Positions 1 to 31,480 of a DNA stretch of 64,000 bases are shown here, in pieces. The notes beneath the pieces are model-generated. The model was given only the letters and a program-made list of their open reading frames with translations. It searched no databases and was not told where the DNA came from. The stretch spans positions 1,544,322 through 1,608,321 of the forward strand of contig JAKJHU010000065.1 of assembly GCA_022316685.1 (NCBI GenBank), in the 5' to 3' direction. Source of the DNA: Progne subis subis. Taxonomy: Eukaryota > Chordata > Aves > Passeriformes > Hirundinidae. The translations under genes were made by a program, and so were the position numbers. Numbering within the stretch: the first letter of the stretch is position 1; every line of letters begins with the position of its first letter.

Positions 1-420
1 TGGAGTCCCTGGGTTCCCTTTAGAGCTGAGAGGTGCTGAGGGTTCCCAGATGACCCTTGGCACTGGGGAGACTGTGGGGTTTTGGGTGGCCCTTGGTGCT
101 GGGAGTCCCTGGTACCCCTTGGAGCTGAGGGGTGTTAGGGGTTCCCTTGGGTGCTGGGGGGTCCTAGGTGCCCTCTGATGTTCTGGGTGCTGGGGTGGTC
201 CCTCGGGTGCTGCTGGATGTCCATGAGTGCCCCCTGGAGCTGGTGGGTGCTGGGAGTCTCCCGGAACCCCTTGGGTGTGGGGTGTCCATGGATGATCCCT
301 GGGACTGGGGGTTCCTGTGGGCTGCTGGGTGCAAGGGGTGTTAAATCTCCCTCTGGGCTGCAAATCATTCCTGGGTACTGGGTGTCCCCAGGGACCATGT
401 GTTACTGGGGCTCCCTTGGT
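1..420. repeat. Degenerate G-rich tandem repeat
   Basis: The stretch is built from loosely repeated phrases such as GGTGCTGGG, GTCCCTGG and CCCTTGGAGCTG, spaced about 30-45 bases apart. Copies are too diverged to give a firm unit length. It lies beyond the 3' end of GNAI2 and no gene is visible in it. The rest, to about 715, is unremarkable GC-rich sequence. Confidence 0.55.
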
Positions 421-733
421 GCCACTATGCCACCGCTGCAGAGCCAGCGGGTAATCACATCTTTGTTCCCTCACCACCCCACAGCCCCTCAGGGTAGGGT
501 TTAGCCCTGCAGCAGCATCCCAGCTACACCCCAAAGGGTCCCACCACTGCCCTCACCTCCCACAACCAGGGGCTTCTCCTGACCCCAGGAGGATGCCAAC
601 CCATGCTGTGTCCCTCTCCCACCCCCAGGGACCACCCCAGGCCTCCCACGGAGGGGAATCCCCCCGCCCATTCCCATGTCACACAGGCCATTTCCGTATA
701 TATAACATTTTTCTTTTTTTTTCCTTTCTACAT

Positions 734-739
734 TTTATT
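734..739 (-). terminator. GNAI2: Polyadenylation signal of GNAI2
   Basis: Plus-strand TTTATT reads AATAAA on the minus strand, in the context AATAATAAAATG. It lies about 1 kb past the GNAI2 stop codon and is the only canonical hexamer I noticed there. Confidence 0.7.
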
Positions 740-1129
740 ATTTCAAACCATGTGAACAATTCGGTAAAACATCCTGTGGGAAAAGCGAGGCCGCAGGCAC
801 CGGCTGAAGGGTCCCCCTGGGCTAGGGGGGACAGCAGGGGGCCGCTCTGTACAGCGGGCTCTCCTCGCCCTACGCAACAGCTAGCCCTAAAAACTAGGCT
901 TAGAAAGAGGGGGGGATAGAGGCAGTGGGCAGCACCCCCTGCCCACCTTCCTGCCCATCAGGATGGGGGCAGCGAGGCGGGGTGGGGTGCAGACCCTCCC
1001 CCCAAAGGCACACGGTTGGGGGGTGGGCTGGCCATGGAGAATGCCACCACCATGTAGCACTTGATGCTTTTAAATAGTTTGGTAAAAAGGTTTCTTTAAA
1101 AAGTAACCTGTGCCCAACCGGTGTGGTGT

Positions 1130-1170
1130 GGTTTTTTTTGCATGGTTTTGGGTTTGGTTTTGTTGGTTTT

Positions 1171-1203
<33 letters not shown>

Positions 1204-1240
1204 TTTTTTTCCTTTTTTTCTTCTCTTCTTTCTTTTCTGG
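1130..1240 (-). repeat. Long poly(A)-like tract in GNAI2 3'UTR
   Basis: The plus strand shows runs of T broken by short CC and C interruptions, the longest about 30 T. On the mRNA strand this is an A-rich tract inside the 3'UTR, a likely internal-priming site and a likely place for length polymorphism. Confidence 0.85.
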
Positions 1241-1747
1241 TTTACTAAAAGGAATGTCATCAGTCGTGTTTGTGGCTGGGTGGGCATTCCCAAAGGGATC
1301 CTGTGCCCCCCGTGCCAGCAACGCTTGCAATGTAAACAGTGAGAGCCCCAGAGCTTGGAGTGAATGAAATGGGGGCTGGAACGGTTCAAGGGGGCACAAA
1401 CCAAGATTAAAACCTTGTCTTCCCTGGAAGGGCAACGCCGGCGAGGAGGAGGACAATGGTGGGGGGCGAACACGTGCAGCAGGGGTACATGGGCCCTGCC
1501 ACCGTGCTGGCACTCAAAAAGTCTCTTTATGTGGTGGGCGGAGGAATGAATCCAAAGAGAAGCAGGAGTGGGAGATGGCGTGGTCCTTCCTTTGCAGCTC
1601 CTAGGAGAGAGAGAGGTCATGAGCAGGGGAGGATGTGGGGACAGGGCAGCCTGCAGCTGTGCCCTGCCCACTCCTGGAAGATGGTCCACGACCACCCCAT
1701 TTGAGGAACCACCACTGAGACCAGCACCCACCTGGGCAGTGCTGCCC

Positions 1748-15640
<13,893 letters not shown>

Positions 15641-17050
15641 AGGAAGAGGGACACCGTGTGTCCCGGGTTGGAAAGGTGGGTGGGACACGTTGTATCCCGG
15701 GACAGGAGGGCACCGGCTGCGGTGTGCCCCGGGACGCACATGGGGAGGGAGATGGAGTCCGGGTGTTGCATTTTGGGGTCCTTTGGGTGCAGAGCAGTGG
15801 CTGCAGCCCGGGGAACAGTGATTTGGGTGATGCTGCCTTTCAGGGCCACCTTCTGTGGAGACACGGTGTCACAGGGTGGTGGCTCAGTGCTTGGGCACCT
15901 CTCTCTCTTCAGTGTCCCGTGTCCCCTGCCGCCGGAGGGAGCTCCTTGGCAGGTGCCGGGGCTGGGGGTGCCTGTGACAAGGGATGGGCCAGGATGGAGC
16001 ATCTCCAGGTCTCTGGAGGACAGGGGGTCCCTCAGGCACTTGCCCCATCACCCAGCTCCCAGGGCTGCTCCCTTAGGTACTAGACCCCCCCACACACTTC
16101 CTGAGGAGGGGCCAGGTGTGCCCACTGATCCATGGGGCTGGCCCGTGCCCAGGTAGTCACCCTCACTCCATGCTAGCCCCACAGCAGTGCCTCATGCCTG
16201 CCCAGGTCCTGCAGCCCCTCCACACACCCCCACTGGCACCAACTGAGCAGGATGCTGGCAGCCAGGGATGCTTTTAACTCGGGATGCCAGGGAAAGGGAT
16301 ACAGCATCCCCCGTGGGGTCTGCAGGCCTGTGCCTGTGGGCCTGGTGTGGTGGGAGCAGGGCTGTTCCCGTGGGAGCGGGCTGCCGTGCTAATAAGGCTT
16401 CGCTAATGAGCTGGCACTGAGCCCAGACCTGGGGCCGGCAGAGGGGAGCGAGGGGCAGAGCTGGTGGGGCTCACCCCCACCCCACACTGTGCATGGGCGA
16501 GGATTGGAGGGCTGGCCCTAAGGGCACTGGGGGCACCCACTGCCCTGGCACCCAGCACAGGATGCCCCAGTGCCACTTCCCTGGAGCCCTGCTTCCAGAG
16601 CAACGCCACTGTCCAGGGATACTACTGCCATGGCACTTACTGGGGTGCCTGCACCCACATATCCCACTCCTCAGGGGTCTTACTCCCCAGGATCTTGCTC
16701 CCACATGTGTCCCGTTGTCCTGGGGATCCTGCTCTCACAGGCGTCCTACTCCCCAGGAATCCCATTCCCTCGGGGTCCTCTTTCCCCAGGGTCCAACTCC
16801 CACAGGGGCCCTACTCCCGGGGGGGCTCCCTGCACATCCATGTCCATGTATCTGTGCTGTCCTGCTGTACATCCATGCTGTCTGTCCTGCTGTTCATCCG
16901 TGTGCACTAACCCTGCGCGTCCGTGTCCGTATATCCCTGCTGTCCTGCTGTGCACCCACGTGGCACGCATCCGTCTGTCTGTGCTGCCTCAGGATGATGT
17001 GTGTCATGCCTGCATGTCAGCACTTCACGCACCCCAGTGATGCCCGAGAC
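15641..17050. other. Intergenic region between GNAI2 and SLC38A3
   Basis: GC-rich sequence between the GNAI2 promoter and the SLC38A3 3' end, with no recognisable gene. From about 16660 to 16990 it contains degenerate repeats of CCTGCTCCCACA / GGGGTCC and CTGTCCTGCTGT phrases. Confidence 0.6.
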
Positions 17051-17067
17051 CTGGGCACATTCACATC

Positions 17068-17073
17068 TTTATT
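17068..17073 (-). terminator. SLC38A3: Polyadenylation signal of SLC38A3
   Basis: Minus-strand AATAAA in the context GAGAATAAAGATG, about 1.47 kb beyond the SLC38A3 stop codon. It is the best candidate for the end of the SLC38A3 3'UTR (about 17050-18540). Confidence 0.65.
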
Positions 17074-18540
17074 CTCACCTCCAGCCTGCCGCCACCACCA
17101 GCATCACCCCCGCCCCCCCAATAATTTACAAAGCGTCAGGGGTAGCCCTCGGGCAGCCAGGCTGGCGACAGGAGCAGCGGAGCCACGCTGCAGCCGGCAG
17201 ACTTGGGGCGATGGTGGGGGTCCGCAGCGGTGCCCCACCCCGTACGATATGTACATTATACAGAGCTACCCAGAGCAACACAACACGTTAAAAAAGATCT
17301 ACTCTTATGTACAGTATTTATAAAAAGCATCCCAGCCTCCACCACCTCATAAAAAAATACGTCTCTTATGTACTTTGCCGCAGGGCAGACTCCCCAACCC
17401 TGTGCTGCCCACCCTGCCGGGCTGCCCTCCGTACTGGGAGGGGAGGCGGGGGGTGGGAGAGCCGCTCTCTGGGTTTTGGCATGGTTTGGGGCATCCCAGC
17501 GGCATGGATGGATAGATGGATGGGTGGATGGTTGGGTGAGGGCTGTGGGGTGAGTGCTGGCCCAGGGTGCAAGGCGAGCAGGGGCAGCTTGGGTTGCTGG
17601 GGTGCCCATCACCCTGGCATCTGGGCTTGCAGACAAGGGGTGCCTCCAGAGCCCTGAGCTTGCCCCCAGTGAGTGCTGCCCCAAGCCCTCCCGAAATCCC
17701 CCTCATGCCCCTTGGGTGCAGCAGGCCCCCAGCAGCCAAGCCACAGCATGGGCAGGATGCCAGTGGCATGCATGTCACCTCCCTGGAGCAACGCAGCTGG
17801 TCCCCATACACGGCCTAGGGATCAGCAGGGTCCTATCCGCAGGCACCAGGAGCCAGCACCTCCCCTGGCAGGCTCAGGAGCAGCAGGCCGGGTATCACTA
17901 GCCACAGCATGAGGACCACACTTGCCCACAGGGACCGGGGTGCTGCCGTGATGCCAGGGCAGTGGGTGGCATCTCTTTGGGGATGGCAGGATGGCAGGGG
18001 AGAGGGAGGGTGGCTTGGGCACAGGTGCTGTCACAGGCCCGACCGCTCCGCTGGATTCCAGCCCTCACGGACACTGTTCATCAGGCTCTTGATGCTGTCT
18101 GGGGGGGCCAGGAAAGTGCCTGGGCCTCGGTCCCCACGGCAGGCAGTGCCCTGCGCCCCTGGCAGTGCCTGCTGCTGGCAGCTCTCGGGGTGCAGAAGAG
18201 CTCCACCTGACAGCCAGCTCCAGGTGAGGTAGGGCAGTATTATTCTCCCCATTTTACAGATGGGGGAACTGAGGCGCAGAGCAGGGAGGGTGCCCGCTGG
18301 AGTGGCTGGGGGGCACAGGACCTGCCCCGGGCTCACTGCCCCATCCCGGACACAGGTTGAGAAGTCTCCATGCCTGCCATGGCTCATGCCCTCTCACCAT
18401 CACCACAGGTGATGGGCAGCAACAGCGGAAGTCCCCAGGGAATCCTGGTGGGCCTGCAGCATGGGGGCTGAGCCCGGGGTCAGCTCTCCCTGGGGCACCG
18501 GGTGGGTGGGGGGGAGGTTGGCGTGGGCACCCAGCAGTGG
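17074..18540 (-). other. SLC38A3: SLC38A3 3' untranslated region
   Basis: The sequence between the SLC38A3 stop codon and its predicted poly(A) signal contains no other open frame of interest. Its length rests on the choice of signal at 17068-17073. Confidence 0.6.
17503..17538. repeat. GGAT-type microsatellite
   Basis: A run of GGAT/GGGT tetramers (GGATGGATAGATGGATGGG and onward) inside the predicted SLC38A3 3'UTR. Confidence 0.8.
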
Positions 18541-23816
<5,276 letters not shown>

Positions 23817-24379
23817 GGCTGGGAGACAGCCGGGCTTGTTACGGGCTCTACTCAGGCTCTGCAAGAGGGAGGCAATAGAGGTCCAGCTCTGGGCAGGAGC
23901 ACCAGAGGGGCTGGCCTGGACACTCACAAGTCCTGCCTCCACCAGGGACACTGGAGTTGGGCCCAGCACCAGCACTGGTGGCACGGCAGGGACAGGCACC
24001 CGGGGATGAGAGAGCCACCGAGCCAGGCATCACCGTGGCTGTGCTTCTCCCTTCTGCCCGCTCAGCACACAATGTCCCATGGAACTCAGCCCCAGCTCCA
24101 GGACATCACCAGAGTCCCAATGTGGGATTGCCCCCTCACCCAGCCAGACGTCCCACAGCCCACCCGATTCCCTTGCTCACAGCACAGCACAGCAGTGCCC
24201 AGCCCCAGCGTCCCCATCCACGCCGCCTGCCAACCTCCACTCCCCTGCCCGCAGCTCTCAGCTCCGTGACTCAGTTTCCCCTCCTGGAGACGGGTGCCAG
24301 CAGGCGAGTGGGGATGTTTGGGAGGGCGGCAAAGGACGGGGTAGGGAGCTCAGGGACCCCCTAGCCACCGTTACGTAAA

Positions 24380-24720
24380 GCCCGCGGTGCTCCCCGGCGC
24401 GAAGGGCTCACCCACGTCCCGCCGCTACCGGGGTGCCAAGGCGGGGGGCTCGGGGGCACGTCAGGGCTGGACAAACGGAGCAGGAAAGAGCGTGGGGCCG
24501 GGAGACAGCTCCTTGGCAGGGGAAGGCGGCCGGGCTGCCGAGCGCGGGACGCCTTGGCACGCCGCACAAAGCGGCCTCTGTGCGAGCCCCGGCCCTCCCC
24601 GCCCCGCTGGGAAACGGCACAGGGTGGCTTTCTGGGGCAGGCTGGCAGCCGGGGCAGGGTCCCGCCACCCCCCACTGCCCCGAGGGGCTGGGGTCTTGTC
24701 CAGCTGGCCGGGGGGCTCCA
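24380..24720 (-). promoter_or_regulatory. SLC38A3: Candidate promoter and noncoding first exon of SLC38A3
   Basis: A CpG-rich stretch about 0.6 kb upstream of the SLC38A3 start codon. A good minus-strand donor (ACGTGG then GTGAGC) at 24412/24411 could end a noncoding exon that joins the acceptor just before the ATG. The exon start is not defined. Confidence 0.4.
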
Positions 24721-27700
24721 TACTGGGGCTCTGTCCAGCCGAGGGCCGGTGCCACCCAGCTGGAGGCTGGGCCTGGCTGAGATGCAGCGTGGTCCCCAGT
24801 CCCGGGAGAAGGATACTGCCCCACCACCCCGCTGCCTGGGGTCGCCGTGGGCTGAGTAGGGGACATGACCATCTTTATGCTCCCAGGGGACTGGTGTCCT
24901 CAGAGGTCTGAGGAGCCTTCCCACAGCACAGTCAGGTCCAGCAGTCCTTCTGGCACGCAAGGGAAGGATGAAACGGCAGGGTGTGGGTGCCAGCACCTCC
25001 GGTCTCCTGAGCCGCTGCCCTGCTTTTCCCTTGCCTGTCCAGGCCACAAAGACTACCTGGCAGGGTCATCCCAGGCCACACACTGGCTGCTGGCACTGTC
25101 ACAGGGGCCTAGCCCCTAAAGGGGGGGGCCAGGGTGGTGGGCACATATTTGAGCCACCCTGCCTGCAGCACCCAGCCAGGTGGGGAAACAGAGGCAGGAC
25201 ACGGGCCAGCAGGGACCAGAATGAGAAGGTTCAGCCATGCGGAGGATGAGAGGGAAGCACAGGGCGGGCTCTGCGTGATGATTTATCCCCTCCACTAGGC
25301 CTCCGCTTGGGATGGATCCAGGCATGAACAAGGCTGCCAGCACGTCCAAAAGCCACCGTTAACTCTGTGCCTTCCCAGCACCATGGGCAGGCATCACCGA
25401 ACACACCACTCACCCAGTATGGGATTGAGAGGGGCAGCAGATCCGTGATGTTCCATCACCCCCCTAAGCCCCCCAGTGCCACTGGGCTGCCTGCGGGCAG
25501 GGCTTCACCGCATCCCGCTGGAGGTAGGCAGGAGCTGCCCATTCCCCTGCCCGCTCCCCCACGGGCGCCAGGAAGGCTGGGCACACTCGTCTGCAGCGCC
25601 TTTCTTCTCCCAGGTTATAATTACACCTCTCTGGGCAGCTCAGGAAATACCAACTTCTTCCCCCAAGCGTCTCTCGGAATAGCAAGCGGCACGGCTGAAC
25701 TCATTCAGCATGCACCGGGCTTCGTGCTGCCACCCAGACGCTTCCTCCTGCCGGGCAGCCCTGGCACAGCCTTGGCACAGCCCTGGCACAGGCCCAGCAC
25801 CACTCACTGCCTCTTCCCCAGCTGGCCCTGGCCTTTGCCCCTCGGCCAGGGTCTCCTGGTGGCAGCAGCCAGGGCGAGGGGGGAGATGAAAGAGGAGGGA
25901 GCATGAGATGATTCGATCGGGCAGTGCAAGCCCTGCCTGCTGCTGTTTGCCTTGCGATAAGGCAGAACAACAAATACAGAGCGATGGGTGGCCCTGAAGG
26001 GGTGGCTTGGTTCCCCTCCAGGCTGGGGTTGGTGGGTTCACTGCCACTCTGTGTGGCCACCTTAGTCGGGAACCCTCTGCTCTGGGCAAAGAGCATCTCC
26101 TCAGGGATCTCTTCCCTCAGGATGCCACCACGCAGATGGGATGCTGTCATCTTCACTGCCATGTTGGGTAGCCCACATGCTGCCTGACATCGTCCCACTC
26201 CTGACCAGCAGCCCCAGCGCCTGCTCGCCCAGCCTGATGGTATGGATGTGGCCACAGGTGCGGGCACGGAGCCCCGCCGCTGTGGCACCCAGGGCCACGC
26301 TCCTGGGGGTGCTGAGCGAGCTGCGTCCACTGCCCAGCCTGCGCCTCTCTGCTGCCTGCTCTGTTCTGGGACACAAGGACAGCGACAGAGAGCCCCGCTG
26401 CAGCCAGACCTCCCGCCTCTCCCAGGCTGCTCCGGCTGTCCCAGCGCTGGATGACACCCCACCAACACTACGGTGTGGCCAGACAGCCTGAGCTGCACCC
26501 TGGTGCCGTCCCGCAGCCCCTGCAGAACACGGAGCCGGATGCGTGGGACGGCACGTACCGTCCCGCCGGCCACGTCTGCGCTTCAGGGGAGGCTGCGTTT
26601 GGTCTCGCACACCGCGTCCCGGCCAGCACAGACGCCCGCCCGCCCTCGCTGGGATGGGGACACGTGTGTGGGGCGGCAGGGCTCCCAAATCCCTGCCCTG
26701 CCGGGGTCTGGCAGACGAGCGGTCCCGGGCTCACCCCGGCCCCCTTCCAGCCTTCCTCGGGGACCAGGGTACCGTGGTGAAGGCTTCAGTTCTGAAAGGG
26801 GCTGCATCCCTCTCTCTGCCTTACATCTCGCTTCCACGCAGACTTTAGTTAAAAGTTGGAAAATCCCAGCGGGAGCGAGGCACAGGCAGGAGTGGGGGGC
26901 CGGGCAGGGGAGCTCTGTCGGTGCCAGCAGATGTTGGGTGGGAGATCCATCGCATCCTCCAGCATAGCCAGGGGATGTGTATTACCCTGGGCAAGCCCGG
27001 CTCCTGCACTGTGCCATTCCCCCGGTCAAGCCCCGGCCCCGCACGGTCCCCACCAGCGCAGGCGGTGCTGCTGGAGTGCTGGGGACCGGCAGCCAGTGCC
27101 TGCCAGCCGTGCCTGTGCCAGGCAGTGCCAGCCCGGGGGGCCGTGGCCCACCGTGTGCCTACAGCCCCCAACACCCCTCTGCAAGCACCCACCGCTCCCA
27201 CCTGTGGGGAGCCAAGGCGCAGGGTCTCCCTGGCAGCAGGTGAGCGCTCCCTCAGGCCGGGGACCCCCACAAGGCAGAGACTCACTCCCCATCTCCTCTC
27301 CCTTGCAGATGAATCCTTGGTAATCCGGCCCAGCTGGGGCCGTGGGACTATTCCGGGTGATAATCCGGCTTTAGCGCCAAGCCTGCCGCAGCTGCCGGCC
27401 TGCGTGCTGGCAGCCAGGTATCCCGCTGCTGCCGGTGTGTGCCAGGGGCATGGCAGCCCCCCCGCCCAGGCCCGCCTGCCCAGGTGGCTGTTCGGGTTTC
27501 AGCAGAGCCGGGCACACAGGTCTCATATTCCCTGAGGCTGTGCTGATGAGCGAGCCCTGCCAGGGAGATGGGCAGCATGGGCAGGGATGCCAGTCACGTT
27601 CCCCCCACTGCCATCAGCCCCAGCGCTGGTGCTGGGCCCAGGGTGACCCCAGTCTGGGGTCCCTAGTCAGCCTGTGGCACTGCTGTGGGCACAAGGGAGT

Positions 27701-30460
27701 GTGGGCGCAGCTGGGCAATAGCCCAAACCTGGGTGGTCCCTGGGCAACCCCTCCCCAGGGAAATTGACCCTAGCAGGGCACACAGCAGAGAAATCTCACT
27801 CTCCTTGCCCTCCACAGAGAACTGCCCCCCTTCCACGGCTGCCCTGGGAGTAGGGTCTGTCCTTACCTTGAAGCATACACAGCCATAGATTTCCCCCCAG
27901 CCTGCCTTCCTAAAATTGGCAACCCAAACCTGCTTTTAACCTGTGGTGTTCCACCCCTCCACCTCCCAGATAAACAAAGGCAGTGTCAGGGTGACACCTC
28001 CCCCGGAGGAAAGTGGGCACCCAAAGGGGCAAATCCAGCCATTCAGGGGATGGCCAGGCACCTCACCTTTGGGGCAAAGGTTCTGGAAAGCACCTGCATG
28101 GGCATGGGAACCCCAGCAGCTGTGGGAAAGGACAGCTGGAGACAACCTGTCTGGTGCATGGCTAGAGAACCTCTCTGGGTAGCCCTGCTGTAGACCTTCC
28201 TCAAACAGATCTGTGGGAGATTCTCCTGAGAGCCTCTGGAGATGACAGCCCCACAAGCTGGTCATGCCAGGCAGCCCCACTCGTGGCCTCAGCACAAGCT
28301 GGTTAGAGTAGGCACTGCTCCTGGACTCACCTCACCTCTATCAGCCCCAAATACCACACCACGGCTCAGCTTTGGGTCAGGCAATTCCCCTGGTGCTCCA
28401 GCCAGGGCAGGATTGGCAGTAGCAAGTAGGAACAAGTGGCTCTGGAAGCTGCTGTCCTGGCTAGCAGGGCTCTGGCAGCACCAACACCTGCCTGGGCACT
28501 TCTGGCCATCTCTGTTGCACCGCATGGACAGCTATGTCTCCATCCAGGTTCTCACCTCTAAGAGCACAAGTGACACCCATGTCCTGGGGGACAGCTCTGC
28601 CTGAGCCTGAGAATGTCCCTGCATGCAGAACATGCCAACAGCTGAGCTGGCCCGTGGCCACTGTCCTGCAGCAATGGACGTGCTAGGGTCTGGGACACAC
28701 CAGGGAGGAGAAAGACAGTTCAGGGAAGAGGTTGGTGGGGCCAAAAATCACGGTGGGGCCATGGAGAGGGTCTGCCAGTGCCAGAGCCATGGTGCAGCTC
28801 AGCCACAGCATCACCTGCCAGGCACACAACCCAGGATGGGGCCACGCTGCAGGTATCAGCCATCGCCATCCTGCCACATCCTCTAACATCCAAGCGCCAG
28901 TACCGAGGCAAGCTGGGAAGAGCAGTGAGGAAGCTGAGGCCAGGTAAGGGGAGTCATGTCCAGTGCTGGGACAACCCAGGCTGTTGCTGTCACCTGCCGT
29001 CTTGAGTTCATGTGGTACAAGGTCAGGTGGCAGATGCAGCTGGCAGTGTGGGGATGGGGGCAGGGTGGGCACAGCACGAGGCCAATGGTACTCAGTGTGG
29101 TTCTTGGGGAGGCTGGGTGAGACATCAGCTTGAGCCCAGCAGCACTAGGCAGTATGACGGGTTTTGCTCTAAACTTCAAACATGGCCTTTTGGGAACACA
29201 GGGCCACCCAGGGAAGATGGTGGCACTGCAGAGAATGATGGACAAACAATGCCTGGAAAAAAACATGTCAGGTTTTCTACCACAGCTCTGGAGTTTTGTT
29301 TTGCCTTGGAGGCAAGATGCCTTCCAGAAGTTCACACTCCCCAAAACACAACTTGCCTTAGTGAGATGACACAGAGCAGTCAACAGCAAAAACCCCAAGG
29401 TGCCATGTGCTGCTGGCAGTGCTGGGGACATCAGGAGGGCCTGGCCTCAGCCACAGCCCCCTGTGCCTCCTGCAGCCCCAGCACAGCCCCCTGTACTCAT
29501 CAGGAGCCATGATTCTCCCAAGCCCCGTGGCACCACCACCGTGCCTGGCCACGCCACTCTCACCATTGGAGCAGCCTGACATCTGCTCCACGGGGACAGC
29601 TGGCTGTGCCCCGCTGGCATGGGGGACCCAGGCAGTCCCAGACCTGCGTCAGCGGCTGGGAAGGCATGTGGCGGCTGGGACTCACGTGGCGAGGAGAGCC
29701 GGGGGCACGGGGGTCCGTCCCATCCCCGACCCACCTCTGTTTTCTCAAGGGTTGCACTTCCAAAGGAGCCCATGGGATTCCGCTCCTTCCCCCCATCCCC
29801 ACGCGCCAAGGAAAATAGGCTCTGCCGGTGCTTGTTTGTTTGCTGTGGCCGCGGCCCCGGCGTGTGATTACAGCTGCAGCACGGCCGGGTGCTGCGGGGC
29901 CCTTTGCGCCTCAGCCAGGGTCCCCCGCAGTGCCAGCACTCCCGTGCCACCCCCGAGTGGGATGGAGTGTCCCACTGCCCCTTAGCAGCCCTGGCCACCA
30001 GAGCCAAGGCACCCCGGCGCTCCGTTCTGGGACACAGGGCAGTGTGGCGAGGCACAGACGGCTTTCTCTGGGGCACCCCCTTGAAGCCACAGGGACCGGG
30101 CAGGTCTAACACCTCATCTTGGGCCTGGTCCAAACACCAGTGGAAAATTCCCCATCTCGTCCGCGTCAGCTCGGCACAGCCATGCCTTCCGTGGCCAGCC
30201 AGGGCTCTGCCTCCCTGCCATCCCACCTGTTGGGGACACGCCAGGTCCCCGGTCTCACCCATGCCACCGCAGAGGCAGCGCAGCTTGGGGACCCCAAGTC
30301 CAGCAACCACCTGCTGTGGTTCGGTTTCCCTTGGGGAAGATTTCTCTCCAGTGGCACTTTCACGGCTGACACGGCAGAGAGGGCCACCATGCCGGCTGGC
30401 ACAGGACACGCGTGGATGACAGGAACGCAATGTGCTGCCTGGCTTTCCACACTGCTGTCC
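24721..30460. other. Intergenic region, no gene recognised
   Basis: About 5.7 kb upstream of SLC38A3. Open frames here are artefacts of high GC and none resembles a known protein. I saw no G-alpha-type sequence, although GNAT1 sits upstream of SLC38A3 in mammals. The one point of note is a pair of TAATCC sites at 27321 and 27361. Confidence 0.5.
27321..27366. promoter_or_regulatory. Paired TAATCC (OTX/CRX-type) sites
   Basis: Two identical TAATCCGGC words at 27321 and 27361, in the same orientation and 40 bases apart. TAATCC is the core bound by K50 homeodomain proteins such as OTX2 and CRX. Function is inferred only from the motif. Confidence 0.3.
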
Positions 30461-30475
30461 CGGGCAGCCAGGCTC

Positions 30476-30483
30476 TATAAATA
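30476..30483 (+). promoter_or_regulatory. Isolated consensus TATA box
   Basis: A consensus TATAAATA inside GGCTCTATAAATACC, about 250 bases before a CpG-rich region. No coding exon follows that I can recognise. It may be a promoter of an unannotated transcript or chance. Confidence 0.3.
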
Positions 30484-30699
30484 CCACAGCCTATGGAATC
30501 ACCGCACGCAGGTCCCAGCCAGCCCCAGTGCCCATCACTCTCCCTGCCGGTGCCCCCTGCTCCAGCACCCCGACACCCTGACACCCGATCCTGGCCACAG
30601 CCGCTTCCAGCCTTCAGAAACATATGTCGTTCCCGCAGGAGATTAAAAATTAAAGCAGAAAAAAGGGAAAGTAAAGGGAGTTTGGCGGTTAGTGTCACT

Positions 30700-31480
30700 A
30701 CAAGTATCAGCGGAATGATGCACGCCGAAGCCCCCAGCATCGCGATCCGGGCAGGGGCAGCGTCAGGGCGCTGGGGTACCCAGGCGGTACGGCAGGGCTC
30801 TGCCTCCCACTGCACTCGCGGGATCCGTCACCCACCCGTGGGAAGGTGCCAGCCGCTGGGAAGCGGCAGGAGTACAGCAAAGAAAACAGCCCCGGGGCGC
30901 TGCCACCTGCCAAAGCTGCAGGGGCCCGGAGTCTTCCCGGTGCTGCCCGGCGCCGGGAGGAGGAGGAGAGAACAGAGAAGGAGAGAGCCGGGCTGTGAGA
31001 GGAAAGCGGGGCCGGCGAAAGACGGGTCGGAAAGGACTGGATGGGGGTGCGGAGTAGAATTATTGGAGATGAGGGGTCCGAGCGCCGGGGACCACGGCCT
31101 CCAACCACGGAGCTTCACGGAGGGGAAGGCAGCGACCCTGGGACTGCGAGCAGCAGGGCAGATCGGAGACACCTACCTGCCCTCTGTCTCTCCGCGGTGC
31201 CTCTGCTGCGGGCTGGGGCAAGCAGCCCCCGGTGGCCGGTGCCGCGGATTAGACTATCCTGCGACCGTAATCCCGGCGGAGCCGGAGATTAAACCGGACC
31301 CGAGCCCGCCCCCAGCGCGAAGGCTCCCAATCTCCTCTCCGCCGGGGCACAGGAGGAGCGCTGGGGAGCGGGTGGAGCGACCGCCCTGCATCGACCGACC
31401 CCGCCCCGCCCCGCCCCGCCCCGGCGGGACCACCGCTCCTCGAGCACAGCCGCCCGCCGGGCATCGACACCCCACGGGGC
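30700..31480. promoter_or_regulatory. Orphan CpG island
   Basis: CpG-dense sequence with no recognised gene attached. It contains three K50 homeodomain-type cores (GGATTA at 31246, TAATCC at 31268, AGATTA at 31286) and a CCCCG pentamer run at about 31399-31424. It may be a distal promoter for SEMA3B or an unannotated transcript. Confidence 0.45.

Larger units (their letters stand above)
716..1747 (-). other. GNAI2: GNAI2 3' untranslated region
   Basis: This is the sequence between the GNAI2 stop codon (1748-1750) and the nearest strong minus-strand poly(A) signal (734-739). It contains a long A-rich tract on the mRNA strand at about 1130-1240. The 3' end is inferred from the signal; there is no transcript evidence here. 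Confidence 0.7.
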
